This document shows, in pieces, positions 27,791-38,177 of a DNA stretch of 64,000 bases. The stretch is from Gluconobacter potus (GTDB lineage: Bacteria > Pseudomonadota > Alphaproteobacteria > Acetobacterales > Acetobacteraceae), in assembly GCF_015244705.1 (NCBI RefSeq), contig NZ_JABCQF010000001.1, positions 62,001 through 126,000 of the forward strand. Direction: 5' to 3'. A model generated the notes under the pieces. The model saw only the letters and a program-made list of their open reading frames with translations. It searched no databases and had not been told where the DNA came from. Within the stretch, counting starts at the first letter, position 1; every line of letters begins with the position of its first letter. The position numbers and the translations under genes were made by a program.

Positions 27791-27928
27791 CGTCAGATCA
27801 CAAAAAAGAGAGCTGGCGCCCCCGTTTCATTTTTCAACGACACCGTCCATGCTGCGTTCGTGTTCCCGCGACCCTTGTTGCCCGTCACGGGTGCGGTCCC
27901 GGGAAAAACAGAGTTTGAGGCATTCGGA

Positions 27929-28717
27929 ATGTCGAAGAAGTTTAACGGTAAAGTCTGTCTGGTCACCGGCGCGGGTGGCAATATCGGTCTTGCGACCGCC
28001 CTTCGTCTGGCAGAAGAGGGCACGGCCATCGCCCTTCTGGACATGAACCGCGAGGCCCTGGAAAAAGCGGAAGCCTCCGTCCGTGAAAAGGGCGTCGAGG
28101 CCCGCTCCTATGTCTGTGACGTCACGTCCGAAGAGGCCGTGATCGGGACGGTGGATAGCGTGGTCCGGGACTTCGGGAAGATCGACTTCCTGTTCAACAA
28201 TGCCGGCTATCAGGGCGCCTTTGCCCCCGTGCAGGACTATCCGTCAGATGACTTCGCGCGCGTGCTGACGATCAACGTCACCGGCGCGTTCCACGTCCTC
28301 AAGGCCGTCACTCGCCAGATGATCGCCCAGAACTACGGTCGCGTCGTCAACACCGCCAGCATGGCCGGTGTGAAGGGGCCGCCGAACATGGCCGCCTATG
28401 GCGCGTCCAAGGGTGCCATCATCGCCCTGACCGAAACCGCCGCGCTGGACCTCGCCCCTTACAACATCCGCGTGAACGCCATCAGCCCCGGTTACATGGG
28501 GCCCGGCTTCATGTGGGAGCGCCAGGTCGAACTTCAGGCCAAGGTCGGAAGCCAGTATTTCTCCACCGATCCCAAGGTCGTGGCCCAGCAGATGATCGGC
28601 AGCATCCCGATGCGCCGCTATGGCGACATCAACGAAATCCCCGGTGTGGTGGCGTTCCTGCTGGGGGATGATTCCAGCTTCATGACGGGTGTGAACCTGC
28701 CGATTGCTGGTGGTTGA
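27929..28717 (+). CDS. xdhA: NAD-dependent xylitol dehydrogenase (short-chain dehydrogenase)
   Basis: 262 residues, a classical SDR: TGAGGNIG cofactor loop, DMN after strand 2 (NAD preference), NNAG, the catalytic Ser in TASMAG and YGASK. The whole sequence matches my memory of the Gluconobacter oxydans xylitol dehydrogenase of the same length almost residue for residue, including the N-terminal MSKKFNGKVCLVTG. It interconverts xylitol and D-xylulose in the cytosol. The ATG at 27929 is used; the frame is open far upstream but that part is unlike a protein. A likely terminator follows 31 bases after the stop. Confidence 0.95.
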   Translation: MSKKFNGKVCLVTGAGGNIGLATALRLAEEGTAIALLDMNREALEKAEASVREKGVEARSYVCDVTSEEAVIGTVDSVVRDFGKIDFLFNNAGYQGAFAPVQDYPSDDFARVLTINVTGAFHVLKAVTRQMIAQNYGRVVNTASMAGVKGPPNMAAYGASKGAIIALTETAALDLAPYNIRVNAISPGYMGPGFMWERQVELQAKVGSQYFSTDPKVVAQQMIGSIPMRRYGDINEIPGVVAFLLGDDSSFMTGVNLPIAGG

Positions 28718-28747
28718 TCGGGGGAGTCCGGGCTCTGCCCGGGCCCG

Positions 28748-28777
28748 GCAGGGATCTTGATCCCTGCACCCTGTTTT
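28748..28777 (+). terminator. probable terminator after xdhA
   Basis: Perfect 9-bp stem GCAGGGATC/GATCCCTGC with a TT loop followed by ACCCTGTTTT. A second GC hairpin (CCGGGC/GCCCGG) precedes it at about 28731-28745. Confidence 0.6.
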
Positions 28778-28780
28778 CGG

Positions 28781-29527
28781 TTAGCGTTTTAACGCGTCGG
28801 CCATTGTGTAGAGGCCGGCGGAGCGTCCTGCCAACCATCTTGCGGCCAGTAGGGCGCCTCTTGCGAAAACCCTTCGGTCCAGTGCGCGGTGGGACAGGGT
28901 GATCTGTTCGTCCGCGGCCATCAGAACAAGATCGTGTTCGCCTATGATTTGGCCGCCGCGCAGGGAGGCGAATCCGATTGCCCCATCCGGACGGCGGCCA
29001 TTCTGGTCGGTCCGGGCCACGTCCTCGAACCTGACCCCACGCCCTTCCGCCACAGCCCGGCCAATCGCCAGTGCCGTGCCGGACGGCGCATCCAGTTTCT
29101 GGCGATGATGAACCTCCAGAATTTCCGCATCATAATCCGGCAGCCCTGCGCCAAGCTGACGCGCTAGTTCCAGAAACAGCGTCAGCGCCGGTGAGAAATT
29201 GGCGGCCTGAAGAACAGGAATATGCTGTGCCGCAGCGTTCACGGCATCCTGCGCGCCCTGATCGAGCCCCGTTGTTCCCAGAACCCAGGCGCATCCGGCC
29301 TGCGCGAAGGCTGCCGCATGGACCGGTACGGTCGAAGCATGGCTGACATCGATCACGACATCGCAGCTTTTCGCGAGTGCGGCGGGATCGGTGGTGATGT
29401 TGCGCTGGGGGTCTGCTGTCCGGGAGAGGCCGCCGACGAGAGCGTCCCCGGCCTCTTCGGCGCAGAGCGTTCCAAGCCGGCCGGTAATGCCGGCGATACC
29501 AATACGGGGAGCGGAAATCTGGGTCAT
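28781..29527 (-). CDS. dapB: 4-hydroxy-tetrahydrodipicolinate reductase
   Basis: 248 residues. NAD(P)H-dependent reductase of lysine/meso-diaminopimelate synthesis. The N-terminal cofactor loop GIAGITGRLG and the substrate signature EVHHRQKLDAPSGTA are present; GTTGLDQGAQDA matches the hinge region. Slightly shorter than the E. coli enzyme (273) but within the alphaproteobacterial range. It is convergent with xdhA and followed on its own strand by nothing within 60 bases. HxlR lies upstream with a 25-base gap and may be co-transcribed. Confidence 0.95.
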   Translation of the reverse strand: MTQISAPRIGIAGITGRLGTLCAEEAGDALVGGLSRTADPQRNITTDPAALAKSCDVVIDVSHASTVPVHAAAFAQAGCAWVLGTTGLDQGAQDAVNAAAQHIPVLQAANFSPALTLFLELARQLGAGLPDYDAEILEVHHRQKLDAPSGTALAIGRAVAEGRGVRFEDVARTDQNGRRPDGAIGFASLRGGQIIGEHDLVLMAADEQITLSHRALDRRVFARGALLAARWLAGRSAGLYTMADALKR

Positions 29528-29551
29528 GGTCGGTCCATCAGAACGGAAAAA

Positions 29552-29989
29552 TCAGATGTTGGCGTCAAGCCGGGCGTCGAAACGGGTACGGGCCGCCTCG
29601 ATTTCGGGGCGGTTCGACAGCGCCCACTGACCAAAGGCTTCGGTCAGCGTCCACAGCGATTCCCCAAGCGTCGTGAGTTCATAATCCACGCGTGGTGGAG
29701 TCGTCGGCGTGACGGTTCGCAGCACGAGGCCGTCGCGTTCCAGATTGCGCAGGGTCAGGGTCAGCATCCGCTGTGAAATCCCGTCGATCGCGCGCCGCAA
29801 CTCGCTGAAACGGTGCGGCCCGCGCCCGAGCGACTTGACGATCAGGATGCTCCACTTGTCCGTCGTGCGCGCGAGGATGGAGCGGATAACGGCGCAGGCA
29901 TCGCTGCTATGCGTGTCGTCAGCCGGGGGCGCAGCCTGCACTGTGGCCAGCTTCGGGAGAGGGGCGGTTTCACTGACGCGAACATCCAT
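29552..29989 (-). CDS. HxlR-family transcriptional regulator
   Basis: 145 residues with a winged helix-turn-helix: CAVIRSILARTTDKWSILIVKSL starts with the Cys typical of HxlR proteins that sense electrophiles or quinones, then RFSELRRAIDGISQRMLTLTLR is the recognition region and YELTTLGESLW the wing. It is divergent from azoR (91-base gap), the usual arrangement for a regulator of an azoreductase or quinone reductase. Inference: it represses azoR and responds to quinones or diamide-like stress. Confidence 0.9.
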   Translation of the reverse strand: MDVRVSETAPLPKLATVQAAPPADDTHSSDACAVIRSILARTTDKWSILIVKSLGRGPHRFSELRRAIDGISQRMLTLTLRNLERDGLVLRTVTPTTPPRVDYELTTLGESLWTLTEAFGQWALSNRPEIEAARTRFDARLDANI

Positions 29990-30080
29990 GTGCCTATGGC
30001 TCCGGAATGTGCCTTCTTGCGGCGGGGTTCAAAGGTTCCTTATCTGGTGCTGGTTACGATCAGGAACCGGAAAGATCAAA

Positions 30081-30686
30081 ATGAAACTTCTCCACATCGA
30101 TTCCAGCATTCTCGGTGACAGCTCCGCCAGCCGTCATGTCAGTGCCGCCGCTGTCGCCCAGTTCCGCAAGAAAGACCCGTCCGTCGAGGTCATTTCCCTC
30201 GACCTTGCCAGCGATCCGCTGCCGCATCTGGATGTCGAGGCCCTGTCTTGGCTCGGCAAGGAACTGACGCCGGACGTCTCTGGCCGTCCCGAACTGATCG
30301 CCGGCGCGGAGGCTCTGAAAACCTTCCAGGCAGCCGACATCGTCGTCATTGGCGTGCCGATGTACAACCTGTCGATTCCCAGCCAGCTCAAGGCCTGGAT
30401 CGACCGCATCATGGTGGCGGGCCAGACCTTCCGCTACGGAGCAAACGGAATCGAAGGTCTGGCCAAGGGCAAGAAAGTCGTGCTCGCCGTGGCCCGTGGC
30501 GGCCTGTATGGCGCAGGCTCTCCGGCCGCGTCCTTCGAGCATCAGCTCAGCTATCTGAAGTCCGTCTTCACCATGATCGGCATCACGGACATCACCGTGA
30601 TCGAGGCCGAAGGCCTCGCCACGAATGGCGGCGCCGACCGTGCCCGCATCCTGTCGGACGCGGAGCAGAAGGCCAGCGCGCTTTAA
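30081..30686 (+). CDS. azoR: FMN-dependent NADH-azoreductase
   Basis: 201 residues, flavodoxin-like fold. LLHIDSSILGDSSASR binds the FMN phosphate, GVPMYNLSIPSQLKAWIDRI is the AzoR signature, and VARGGLYGAGSP the isoalloxazine loop. The family reduces quinones and azo compounds, detoxifying quinone stress. It is divergently transcribed from the HxlR gene. A 7-base inverted repeat GGTTCCT/AGGAACC (30034-30040 and 30062-30068) brackets the region before its start and might be an operator. Confidence 0.95.
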   Translation: MKLLHIDSSILGDSSASRHVSAAAVAQFRKKDPSVEVISLDLASDPLPHLDVEALSWLGKELTPDVSGRPELIAGAEALKTFQAADIVVIGVPMYNLSIPSQLKAWIDRIMVAGQTFRYGANGIEGLAKGKKVVLAVARGGLYGAGSPAASFEHQLSYLKSVFTMIGITDITVIEAEGLATNGGADRARILSDAEQKASAL

Positions 30687-30699
30687 TCTGCCTTCTTGG

Positions 30700-31881
30700 T
30701 CAGTCCGTCACGCCGGTATCCGGTCCGAACGTCTCGTAACGCAGGCGCTCGGCCGGAATCCCGGCGTCCGGCAGGCCGTGCACCATGTTACGCATGAAGC
30801 CTGTCGGACCACACAGATAGGTCGAGACGCCGCCGGGCAGCTGCTCGGCCACCCAGGCGGCAGTCGGGCGACCGTCTTTCTCCGTCAGGCGCGTGACCAC
30901 CCGGATGCGCCCTCCCGAATTGTGGGACAGTTCCACCAGACGCTCCGCAAACGGTGCGGTCTCGGCAGAATGGGCGATCTGTACGACATGAACAGGCGTC
31001 GTGACGCCCGGCTGGGCCAGTGCTTCTAGCATCCCGATCATCGGCGTAATGCCGATCCCGGCACAGACGAACGCCAGCGGTCCTTCGACCTTTTCGGGTA
31101 GCAGGAAATTGCCGGCAGGCGGTGACAGCAGGACGTCCGTCCCTTCACATTTCCCGCTGTTCAGCCAGCTCGAAACGGCACCGTTCGAAACATGTCGCAC
31201 GCTGATGCGATAGCCCTTCCGGTTCGGGCTGGATGTGATGCTGTAATTGCGGCGCGTGCGTCCATGGCCCGGAATATCCAGATCAACGCCCAGATACTGC
31301 CCCGGAATGGCGCTGATGACCGGCTTGCCATCCACAGGCTCCAGCTCAAGCGACGTGACATTCGCACATTCCGGCACGGCGCGGACAATGCGGAACGGAC
31401 GCCAGCCGGTCCAGCCGCCTTCGGCATGGGCGCTACTGTCATAAAGCTGATGCTCGCGGCCGATCAGGATATCCGCCAGCGCCCAGTAGGCCTTGCCCCA
31501 GGCGTCGAGGATTTCCGGCGTTGCAGCATCCCCCAGAACGGCCGAAATCGCGCCGAGCAGGGCCGTGGCGACATGCGGATAATGCTCCGGCTGGATTTCC
31601 AGGCTGGCGTGTTTCTGCGCGATCCGTTCGACCGCACCACCCATCACACCCAGATTATCGATGTTTTTCGCGTAGGCCAGCACGGCCATGGCCAGTGCCC
31701 GGGGCTGCGTGCCAGTGGACTGATGAGTCGGGTCGAACATTTCCGCAATCGCGGGATCGGCCAGCAGGCGGCGGTACATTTCGGACGTGATCGTCACGCC
31801 ATGGGCTTCGAGCGCCGGGATGGTCGCCTTGATGATGGCGATGGTCTCGGGCGTGAGGCTGCGGTCGGCGGAAGTGGACAT
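30700..31881 (-). CDS. hmp: flavohemoprotein (nitric oxide dioxygenase)
   Basis: 393 residues. N-terminal globin (~1-140), with MYRRLLADP and QKHASLEIQPEHYPHV carrying the proximal-His region, then FAD domain (RRNYSITSSP) and NAD domain (VCAGIGITPMIGML). It converts NO and O2 to nitrate with NADH or NADPH. The start codon lies 15 bases from an NsrR-type dyad at 31896-31918, and nsrR is divergent, so NO-responsive repression is nearly certain. Confidence 0.96.
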   Translation of the reverse strand: MSTSADRSLTPETIAIIKATIPALEAHGVTITSEMYRRLLADPAIAEMFDPTHQSTGTQPRALAMAVLAYAKNIDNLGVMGGAVERIAQKHASLEIQPEHYPHVATALLGAISAVLGDAATPEILDAWGKAYWALADILIGREHQLYDSSAHAEGGWTGWRPFRIVRAVPECANVTSLELEPVDGKPVISAIPGQYLGVDLDIPGHGRTRRNYSITSSPNRKGYRISVRHVSNGAVSSWLNSGKCEGTDVLLSPPAGNFLLPEKVEGPLAFVCAGIGITPMIGMLEALAQPGVTTPVHVVQIAHSAETAPFAERLVELSHNSGGRIRVVTRLTEKDGRPTAAWVAEQLPGGVSTYLCGPTGFMRNMVHGLPDAGIPAERLRYETFGPDTGVTD

Positions 31882-31895
31882 GAGCGGTCCCCTTA

Positions 31896-31918
31896 AAGGT
31901 GCATTTGAAATACATCTT
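31896..31918. promoter_or_regulatory. NsrR-type operator between hmp and nsrR
   Basis: AAGGTGCATTT and AAATACATCTT face each other around a central G (11-1-11), matching the known NsrR consensus half-site AAGATGCATTT closely. It lies immediately before the hmp ribosome site and 44 bases before nsrR, so both genes can be regulated. Confidence 0.85.
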
Positions 31919-31961
31919 TAAAAACGTGACCTGCGCCTGTCAATCTGGCAGAGGAGTCGCC

Positions 31962-32411
31962 ATGCGCCTGACACTGCACACCGATTACGCCCTGCGCGTG
32001 CTGATCCACCTTGGCGTTCACACGTCACGCCGCGTCTCCATCCGCGAGATCGCACAGGCTTACCGTATTTCCGAAAACCATCTGGTGAAGGTCGTGCACC
32101 GTCTGGGGCAGGGCGGTTTCGTCACGACCGTCCGTGGGCGCGGCGGCGGGCTGGAACTCGCGCGTCCCGCTTCAGAGATCAATGTGGGCGCGGTCGTCCG
32201 CTTCACGGAAGACGACATGACGCTGGTGGACTGCGAGGGCCGCAACAGCACGGACGGACGGCCCTGCGTCCTGTCCCCGGCCTGCGTGCTGCGCGGCGTG
32301 CTGGGCGATGCGCTGGGCGCGTTTCTGGCGGTGCTGGACCGCTATACGCTCGCCGATCTGCTGACAGGTCGTGAGGCTGCCCTGCTGGGCCTGAGTGTTC
32401 CGGAAAACTGA
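31962..32411 (+). CDS. nsrR: NO-sensing Rrf2-family repressor NsrR
   Basis: 149 residues. N-terminal winged helix (MRLTLHTDYALRVLIHL, NHLVKVVHRLGQGGFV, VRGRGGGLELARP), then the iron-sulphur segment with three cysteines (VDCEG, RPCVL, SPACVL) spaced C-x11-C-x5-C. The first spacing is a little longer than in E. coli NsrR. SPACVLRGVL and YTLADLL are typical. Divergent from hmp with a matching operator between them. GAGGAG precedes the ATG. Confidence 0.93.
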   Translation: MRLTLHTDYALRVLIHLGVHTSRRVSIREIAQAYRISENHLVKVVHRLGQGGFVTTVRGRGGGLELARPASEINVGAVVRFTEDDMTLVDCEGRNSTDGRPCVLSPACVLRGVLGDALGAFLAVLDRYTLADLLTGREAALLGLSVPEN

Positions 32412-32499
32412 CATTTCCGGAATGTGAATGGACCCTTCTGCGCGCCCGTGCGTCATTTCGGATGAACGCAAAAACAGGCACAGATCCGAGGAGCCTTTC

Positions 32500-33354
32500 A
32501 TGAGCAAGCAGAATTTCCGCAGTATCCTGACCGGATCGTTCTCGACGCCCTGCGATGACAACCCCACCGTCGCCATGATCGAGGCCGCCTACCGGCATCA
32601 CGACATTGACGCGCGTTACATCAACTGTGACGTCAAGGCGGAGAACCTGAAAGACGCGGTTGCTGGTGCGCGGGCCATGGAATGGGTCGGGTTCAACTGC
32701 TCCCTGCCGCACAAGGTCGCGGTGATCGAACATCTGGACGAACTGGCAGAGTCTGCGCGGATTATCGGCGCGGTGAACTGTGTTTCCATCCGCAAAGGGC
32801 GCCTGATCGGCGATAACACCGACGGAAAGGGTTTTCTGGCGTCCCTGAAACAGGTCGCGGACCCGTCCGGAAAGAAGGTCCTGCTTTTGGGCGCGGGTGG
32901 GGCTGCGCGTGCCATCGCCGTGGAACTGGGGCTCGCTTCTGCTGCTCACATCACGGTCATGAACCGCGATCCGAAGAAGGCGGAAACCATTGCCGCATTG
33001 GTGCGGGACAACACGTCGGCCAAGGCGGACGTTCAGGCATGGGATGGTGAAGCCGGCGTGCCGGACGATGTGGACATCCTGATCAACGCCACGTCCATCG
33101 GTCTGGGCGACGCCGACGCCATGCCGCCGCTCAAGGTCGAGACTCTGCGTAAAGGGCTGATCGTCGCCGATGTCATTCCCAACCCACCCAGAACGCGGCT
33201 GCTGCGTGAAGCGGAAGGCAAGGGCTGTACCGTGCTGGACGGGCTGGGGATGCTGGTCAATCAGGGCGTGATCGGCGTGGAGCACTGGCTGGGCAGGACG
33301 TTGGATGCCGGCGTTATGGAACGGACCCTGAAGGATATCTTCGGCGCGGCCTGA
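32500..33354 (+). CDS. shikimate/quinate dehydrogenase-family protein with altered N-terminal loop
   Basis: 284 residues from the ATG at 32500 (GAGGAGCC upstream). The catalytic Lys (CSLPHKVAVI) and Asp (GDNTDGKGF) of the family, the GAGGAARAI cofactor loop and NRDPKKAE (NADP-type) are present. The usual N-terminal substrate loop with HSxSP is replaced by TGSFSTPCDDNPT, so the serines that hold the shikimate carboxylate are not in their normal arrangement. It may be a cytosolic shikimate dehydrogenase for quinate-derived dehydroshikimate (known in Gluconobacter) or a paralogue with another substrate. Transcribed after nsrR with an 88-base gap. Confidence 0.82.
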   Translation: MSKQNFRSILTGSFSTPCDDNPTVAMIEAAYRHHDIDARYINCDVKAENLKDAVAGARAMEWVGFNCSLPHKVAVIEHLDELAESARIIGAVNCVSIRKGRLIGDNTDGKGFLASLKQVADPSGKKVLLLGAGGAARAIAVELGLASAAHITVMNRDPKKAETIAALVRDNTSAKADVQAWDGEAGVPDDVDILINATSIGLGDADAMPPLKVETLRKGLIVADVIPNPPRTRLLREAEGKGCTVLDGLGMLVNQGVIGVEHWLGRTLDAGVMERTLKDIFGAA

Positions 33355-33358
33355 CATG

Positions 33359-33397
33359 AAAAAGCCCGGTGTCTCCGAAGAGAGCACCGGGCTTTTT
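33359..33397. terminator. bidirectional terminator between the shikimate dehydrogenase-like gene and dnaJ
   Basis: AAAAAGCCCGGTG pairs with CACCGGGCTTTTT; TCTC/GAGA extend the stem toward a small loop. It serves both convergent genes. Confidence 0.9.
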
Positions 33398-33411
33398 GCA
33401 GATCTGAAAGA

Positions 33412-34554
33412 TCAGCGGCCTTCGAAGAAGTCGCGGACCTTGGCGAAGAAGCCGCTGTTTTCGGGGCTGCCCTTCGCATGGTCGTCCCCGGCTTCCTTCT
33501 CAAACTCTTCGAGAAGTTCGCGCTGGCGCTTCGTCAGATGGCTCGGCGTCTCGACCGAGACCTGAATGTACATGTCTCCCCGGGCCGAAGAGCGCAGGAC
33601 CGAGAAGCCTTTGCCGCGCAAACGGAACGTCTCACCAGTCTGTGTGCCCGCAGGAATGCGGACCTTGCTGCGGCCACCATCCACAACCGGAACCTCGACT
33701 TCCGTGCCAAGAGCCGCCTGCGTCATGCGCAGCGGAACGCGGCAGTAGATGTTCGATCCGTCGCGCTGGAAAATGTCATGCGACAGGACGGAGATGTGAA
33801 CGTACAGATCGCCCGGCTGCACGCCTTCGCCACCGGCCTCGCCCTTGCCAGCCATGCGGATGCGGGTGCCATCCTCGACGCCGGCCGGGATGTCGATGCT
33901 GATGGTTTCCGTTTTCGCTTCCGTGCCCGTGCCGTGACAGACCTTGCACGGATTGGCCACGGTGCGTCCCGAACCATGGCAGGTCGGGCAGGGGCGCTCG
34001 ACGAGGAAGAAGCCCTGCTGTGCGCGGACCTTGCCCGCACCATGACAGGTCGGGCAGGTGCTGCTGCCGGCCTTCGGATCGGCCGAACCCGAACCATGAC
34101 AGGCCTCACAGGTCACGCGCGTCCGGACTTCGACGTCCTTCGTCACGCCCGTGAAGGCTTCCATCAGCGTGATCTCGACCTGAACCTGGACATCCGCCCC
34201 GGTCCGGCGTCCCCCACCGCGCCGGCCACCCATCATGTCGCCGAACATCTGGTCGAAGATGTCACCCAGACCGCCCGCACCGGCAAAGCCACCACCGAAG
34301 CCGCCGCCCATTCCGCCCATGCCACCTTCAAAGGCGTCATGGCCGTAACGGTCATAGGCTGCACGCTTCTGTTCGTCCTTCAGGACGTCGTAGGCTTCGT
34401 TGATTTCCTTGAACTTCTGCTCGGCGGCGTCATCACCCGGATTACGGTCGGGGTGGTAGCGCATGGCCTGTTTGCGGAAGGCTTTCTTCAGCTCGTCGGG
34501 CGAGGCCGTGCGGGAGACTTCAAGGGATTCGTAATAGTCGATTCTGGTGGCCAT
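33412..34554 (-). CDS. dnaJ: chaperone DnaJ
   Basis: 380 residues from the ATG at 34554 ([11 protein letters not shown]). J-domain with the HPD tripeptide ([10 protein letters not shown]), Gly/Phe-rich region ([12 protein letters not shown]), four CxxCxGxG zinc motifs ([32 protein letters not shown]) and the C-terminal substrate-binding domain. Co-chaperone of DnaK. An upstream in-frame extension from 34608 is Gly/Pro-rich and probably not translated. It follows dnaK by 142 bases containing two hairpins. Confidence 0.97.
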   Translation of the reverse strand: MATRIDYYESLEVSRTASPDELKKAFRKQAMRYHPDRNPGDDAAEQKFKEINEAYDVLKDEQKRAAYDRYGHDAFEGGMGGMGGGFGGGFAGAGGLGDIFDQMFGDMMGGRRGGGRRTGADVQVQVEITLMEAFTGVTKDVEVRTRVTCEACHGSGSADPKAGSSTCPTCHGAGKVRAQQGFFLVERPCPTCHGSGRTVANPCKVCHGTGTEAKTETISIDIPAGVEDGTRIRMAGKGEAGGEGVQPGDLYVHISVLSHDIFQRDGSNIYCRVPLRMTQAALGTEVEVPVVDGGRSKVRIPAGTQTGETFRLRGKGFSVLRSSARGDMYIQVSVETPSHLTKRQRELLEEFEKEAGDDHAKGSPENSGFFAKVRDFFEGR

Positions 34555-34612
34555 GTTCGGTCCTTGGGGCGGTCCTGAAGGCGGTCCCTGTGGAGGGCCG
34601 GAAAACAAGAAT

Positions 34613-34682
34613 GGCGCCCACCCCCTTGCGGGAACGGGCGCCCTCGGAAAACAGGGTCAGACGGAGCATTCAGCTCCGTCTG
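34613..34682 (-). promoter_or_regulatory. two hairpins in the dnaK-dnaJ intercistronic region
   Basis: A perfect 10-bp stem CAGACGGAGC/GCTCCGTCTG with a 5-base loop (34658-34682) lies 14 bases after the dnaK stop, and a GGCGCCC/GGGCGCC stem (34613-34642) lies before dnaJ. No T-run follows either, so they are more likely RNA-stability or partial-termination elements that make DnaK more abundant than DnaJ. Confidence 0.6.
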
Positions 34683-34696
34683 CGGAAGTCACCCGA

Positions 34697-36601
<1,905 letters not shown>

Positions 36602-36701
36602 GTAATATCAGTCCTCTCAGCGGTCCGTTCCGGCCCTGTGAGGCACCGGATCGGACCCTATTGACGTATCCAGACCCTCACGGGCCTGTGTTCCGACTAC
36701 T

Positions 36702-36731
36702 GATCTAGGCAACGCCGCAAGGTGTTTCAAG
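36702..36731 (-). promoter_or_regulatory. putative sigma-32 (RpoH) promoter of dnaK
   Basis: On the minus strand, CTTGAAA (-35) is followed after 15 bases by CCTAGATC (-10), close to the alphaproteobacterial RpoH pattern CTTG-N17/18-CYTATnT. It lies about 100 bases before the dnaK ATG. Confidence 0.6.
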
Positions 36732-36871
36732 CACTTGGACGACACATTTCGTCGAGAATGTTCGCTTCACGGGGCCTGAAGGGGAAGATGGCTGTTTCCG
36801 ATATGGACATCGCCCTCTAGTAAGGTTGGGCCTTCCGCTTTGCCTGCCAATGGGACAGTCTTCAGACAGCC

Positions 36872-38026
36872 ATGCCGAATCATCCTTACTTTCGTGCCAC
36901 GCTGATGGCTGCCCTGGCCATTTTCTCCGCAACCGGCCTCTCCGCCTGTGGCCCGATGGGGCCCGGAAAACTGCGGAACGACCAGCTCGAATACTCCCGT
37001 GCGCTGGGGGATACCCAGAAGCACGAGATGCTGCTGAACATCGTCCGGCTGCGTTACGCCGATCCGCCGACATTCCTTGATACGACGCAGGTGATTGCGG
37101 GCTACAGCGTTTCCAAGAGCATCAGCGGCGGCTTTTACGCCTATCCGGCGACGGCGGTCGGGAACTACCTGTTCGGCACGGGAACCATGTCCCTGGGGGA
37201 GAACCCGACTTTCACCTACCAGCCGGTGACGGGGCAGCAATATGCCGAGAACGTGGTCCGGCCGATCTCGCCGACGGTCATCATGCCGCTCAGCCTTGGT
37301 GGCCTGCCGATCGATACGCTGCTGCGTCTGACCGCACAGTCCATCGACGGCCTGTCCAATGTCCGTGGGCTTGGTGCGGGCCCATTCGGTGGCGGGTCGG
37401 TGCGGTTCTATCTGCTCCTGCACGACCTGCGACAGCTCCAGATTCAGGGGGCCATGACCATCCGGATCACGAGCGAGAACCCTACCCCGCCGGACAGCAA
37501 GAAAAACGGCGGCAAGTCTGATAGCAATGGCAACGGGGGAAGCAGCACGGGTGCCGAGCGCTCCTATCTGGTCCTGACCTCGACATCGGACAGCAACCTT
37601 CTGGCGATTCAGGCAGAGGTGCGCCGGCTCCTGCATCTCGACCCGGGAGCCGAGGAAGCCGAAATCGTCTATGGCCCGTATCCCAAGCATCCCGGCAAGC
37701 AGATCGCGATCCTGACGCGCTCCATGCTCGCGATGCTGACGCAACTCGCCTACGAGGTCGAGGTGCCGGAAGACGACATCAAGAGCGGCCGTACGCCCCC
37801 CACGATCGGACAGGTCGGGATCGAGAACCGCCCGGAAGTTGTGATCCATTCGAGCCGGGAAGAGCCGGACACCCGCTATGCCGCGGTCAGTTATAACAAC
37901 ACCTGGTTCTGGATCAGTGATCGCGATTTCCAGAGCAAACTGGCGTTTACGATGGTGCAGGTTCTCGCCGCCCTTGCAGCAACGAACCATACGGCAGGGG
38001 CGGTCGTAACAATCCCGGCCGGGTAA
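36872..38026 (+). CDS. predicted lipoprotein of unknown function
   Basis: 384 residues. Signal peptide with lipobox (ATGLSACGPMG, Cys near residue 27). The mature part begins with a conserved-looking NDQLEYSRALGDTQKHEMLLNIVRLRYADPPTFLD, then a Gly-rich segment and a Ser/Asn/Gly linker (NGGKSDSNGNGGSS) around residues 205-230, and ends with a C-terminal domain. I know similar uncharacterised lipoproteins from Proteobacteria with the LLNIVRLRYADPP motif, but not a function. It sits upstream of sldBA but is separated from it by 151 bases with their own promoter-like features. Confidence 0.8.
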   Translation: MPNHPYFRATLMAALAIFSATGLSACGPMGPGKLRNDQLEYSRALGDTQKHEMLLNIVRLRYADPPTFLDTTQVIAGYSVSKSISGGFYAYPATAVGNYLFGTGTMSLGENPTFTYQPVTGQQYAENVVRPISPTVIMPLSLGGLPIDTLLRLTAQSIDGLSNVRGLGAGPFGGGSVRFYLLLHDLRQLQIQGAMTIRITSENPTPPDSKKNGGKSDSNGNGGSSTGAERSYLVLTSTSDSNLLAIQAEVRRLLHLDPGAEEAEIVYGPYPKHPGKQIAILTRSMLAMLTQLAYEVEVPEDDIKSGRTPPTIGQVGIENRPEVVIHSSREEPDTRYAAVSYNNTWFWISDRDFQSKLAFTMVQVLAALAATNHTAGAVVTIPAG

Positions 38027-38050
38027 TAAAGGTAACGCGTATTTGAATTT

Positions 38051-38119
38051 ATTGAAATGAAACCGTGTTATCACACGTTTTTGTTAGAATTATATTCAAC
38101 AATATTGAAAAAGAACCGT
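38051..38119 (+). promoter_or_regulatory. direct repeats and dyads in the sldBA promoter region
   Basis: Two copies of a 16-base motif, ATTGAAATGAAACCGT (38051-38066) and ATTGAAAAAGAACCGT (38104-38119), 13 of 16 identical, are 53 bases apart (five helical turns). Between them are dyads CGTGT-TATC-ACACG (38064-38077) and TTCAA-CAATA-TTGAA (38095-38109). This resembles a site for a dimeric or looping activator or repressor of the sorbitol/glycerol dehydrogenase operon. Confidence 0.55.
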
Positions 38120-38177
38120 AGCTTTCCGGAAAATCTGGACTTACCGTCCGGACTTTCAGTTCTGGAGGCTTTCACCA

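Noticed and set aside
27628-27800. SAM-II or SAM/SAH riboswitch upstream of metK
   Set aside because: I looked for the conserved core motifs and could not place them; only hairpins are reported.
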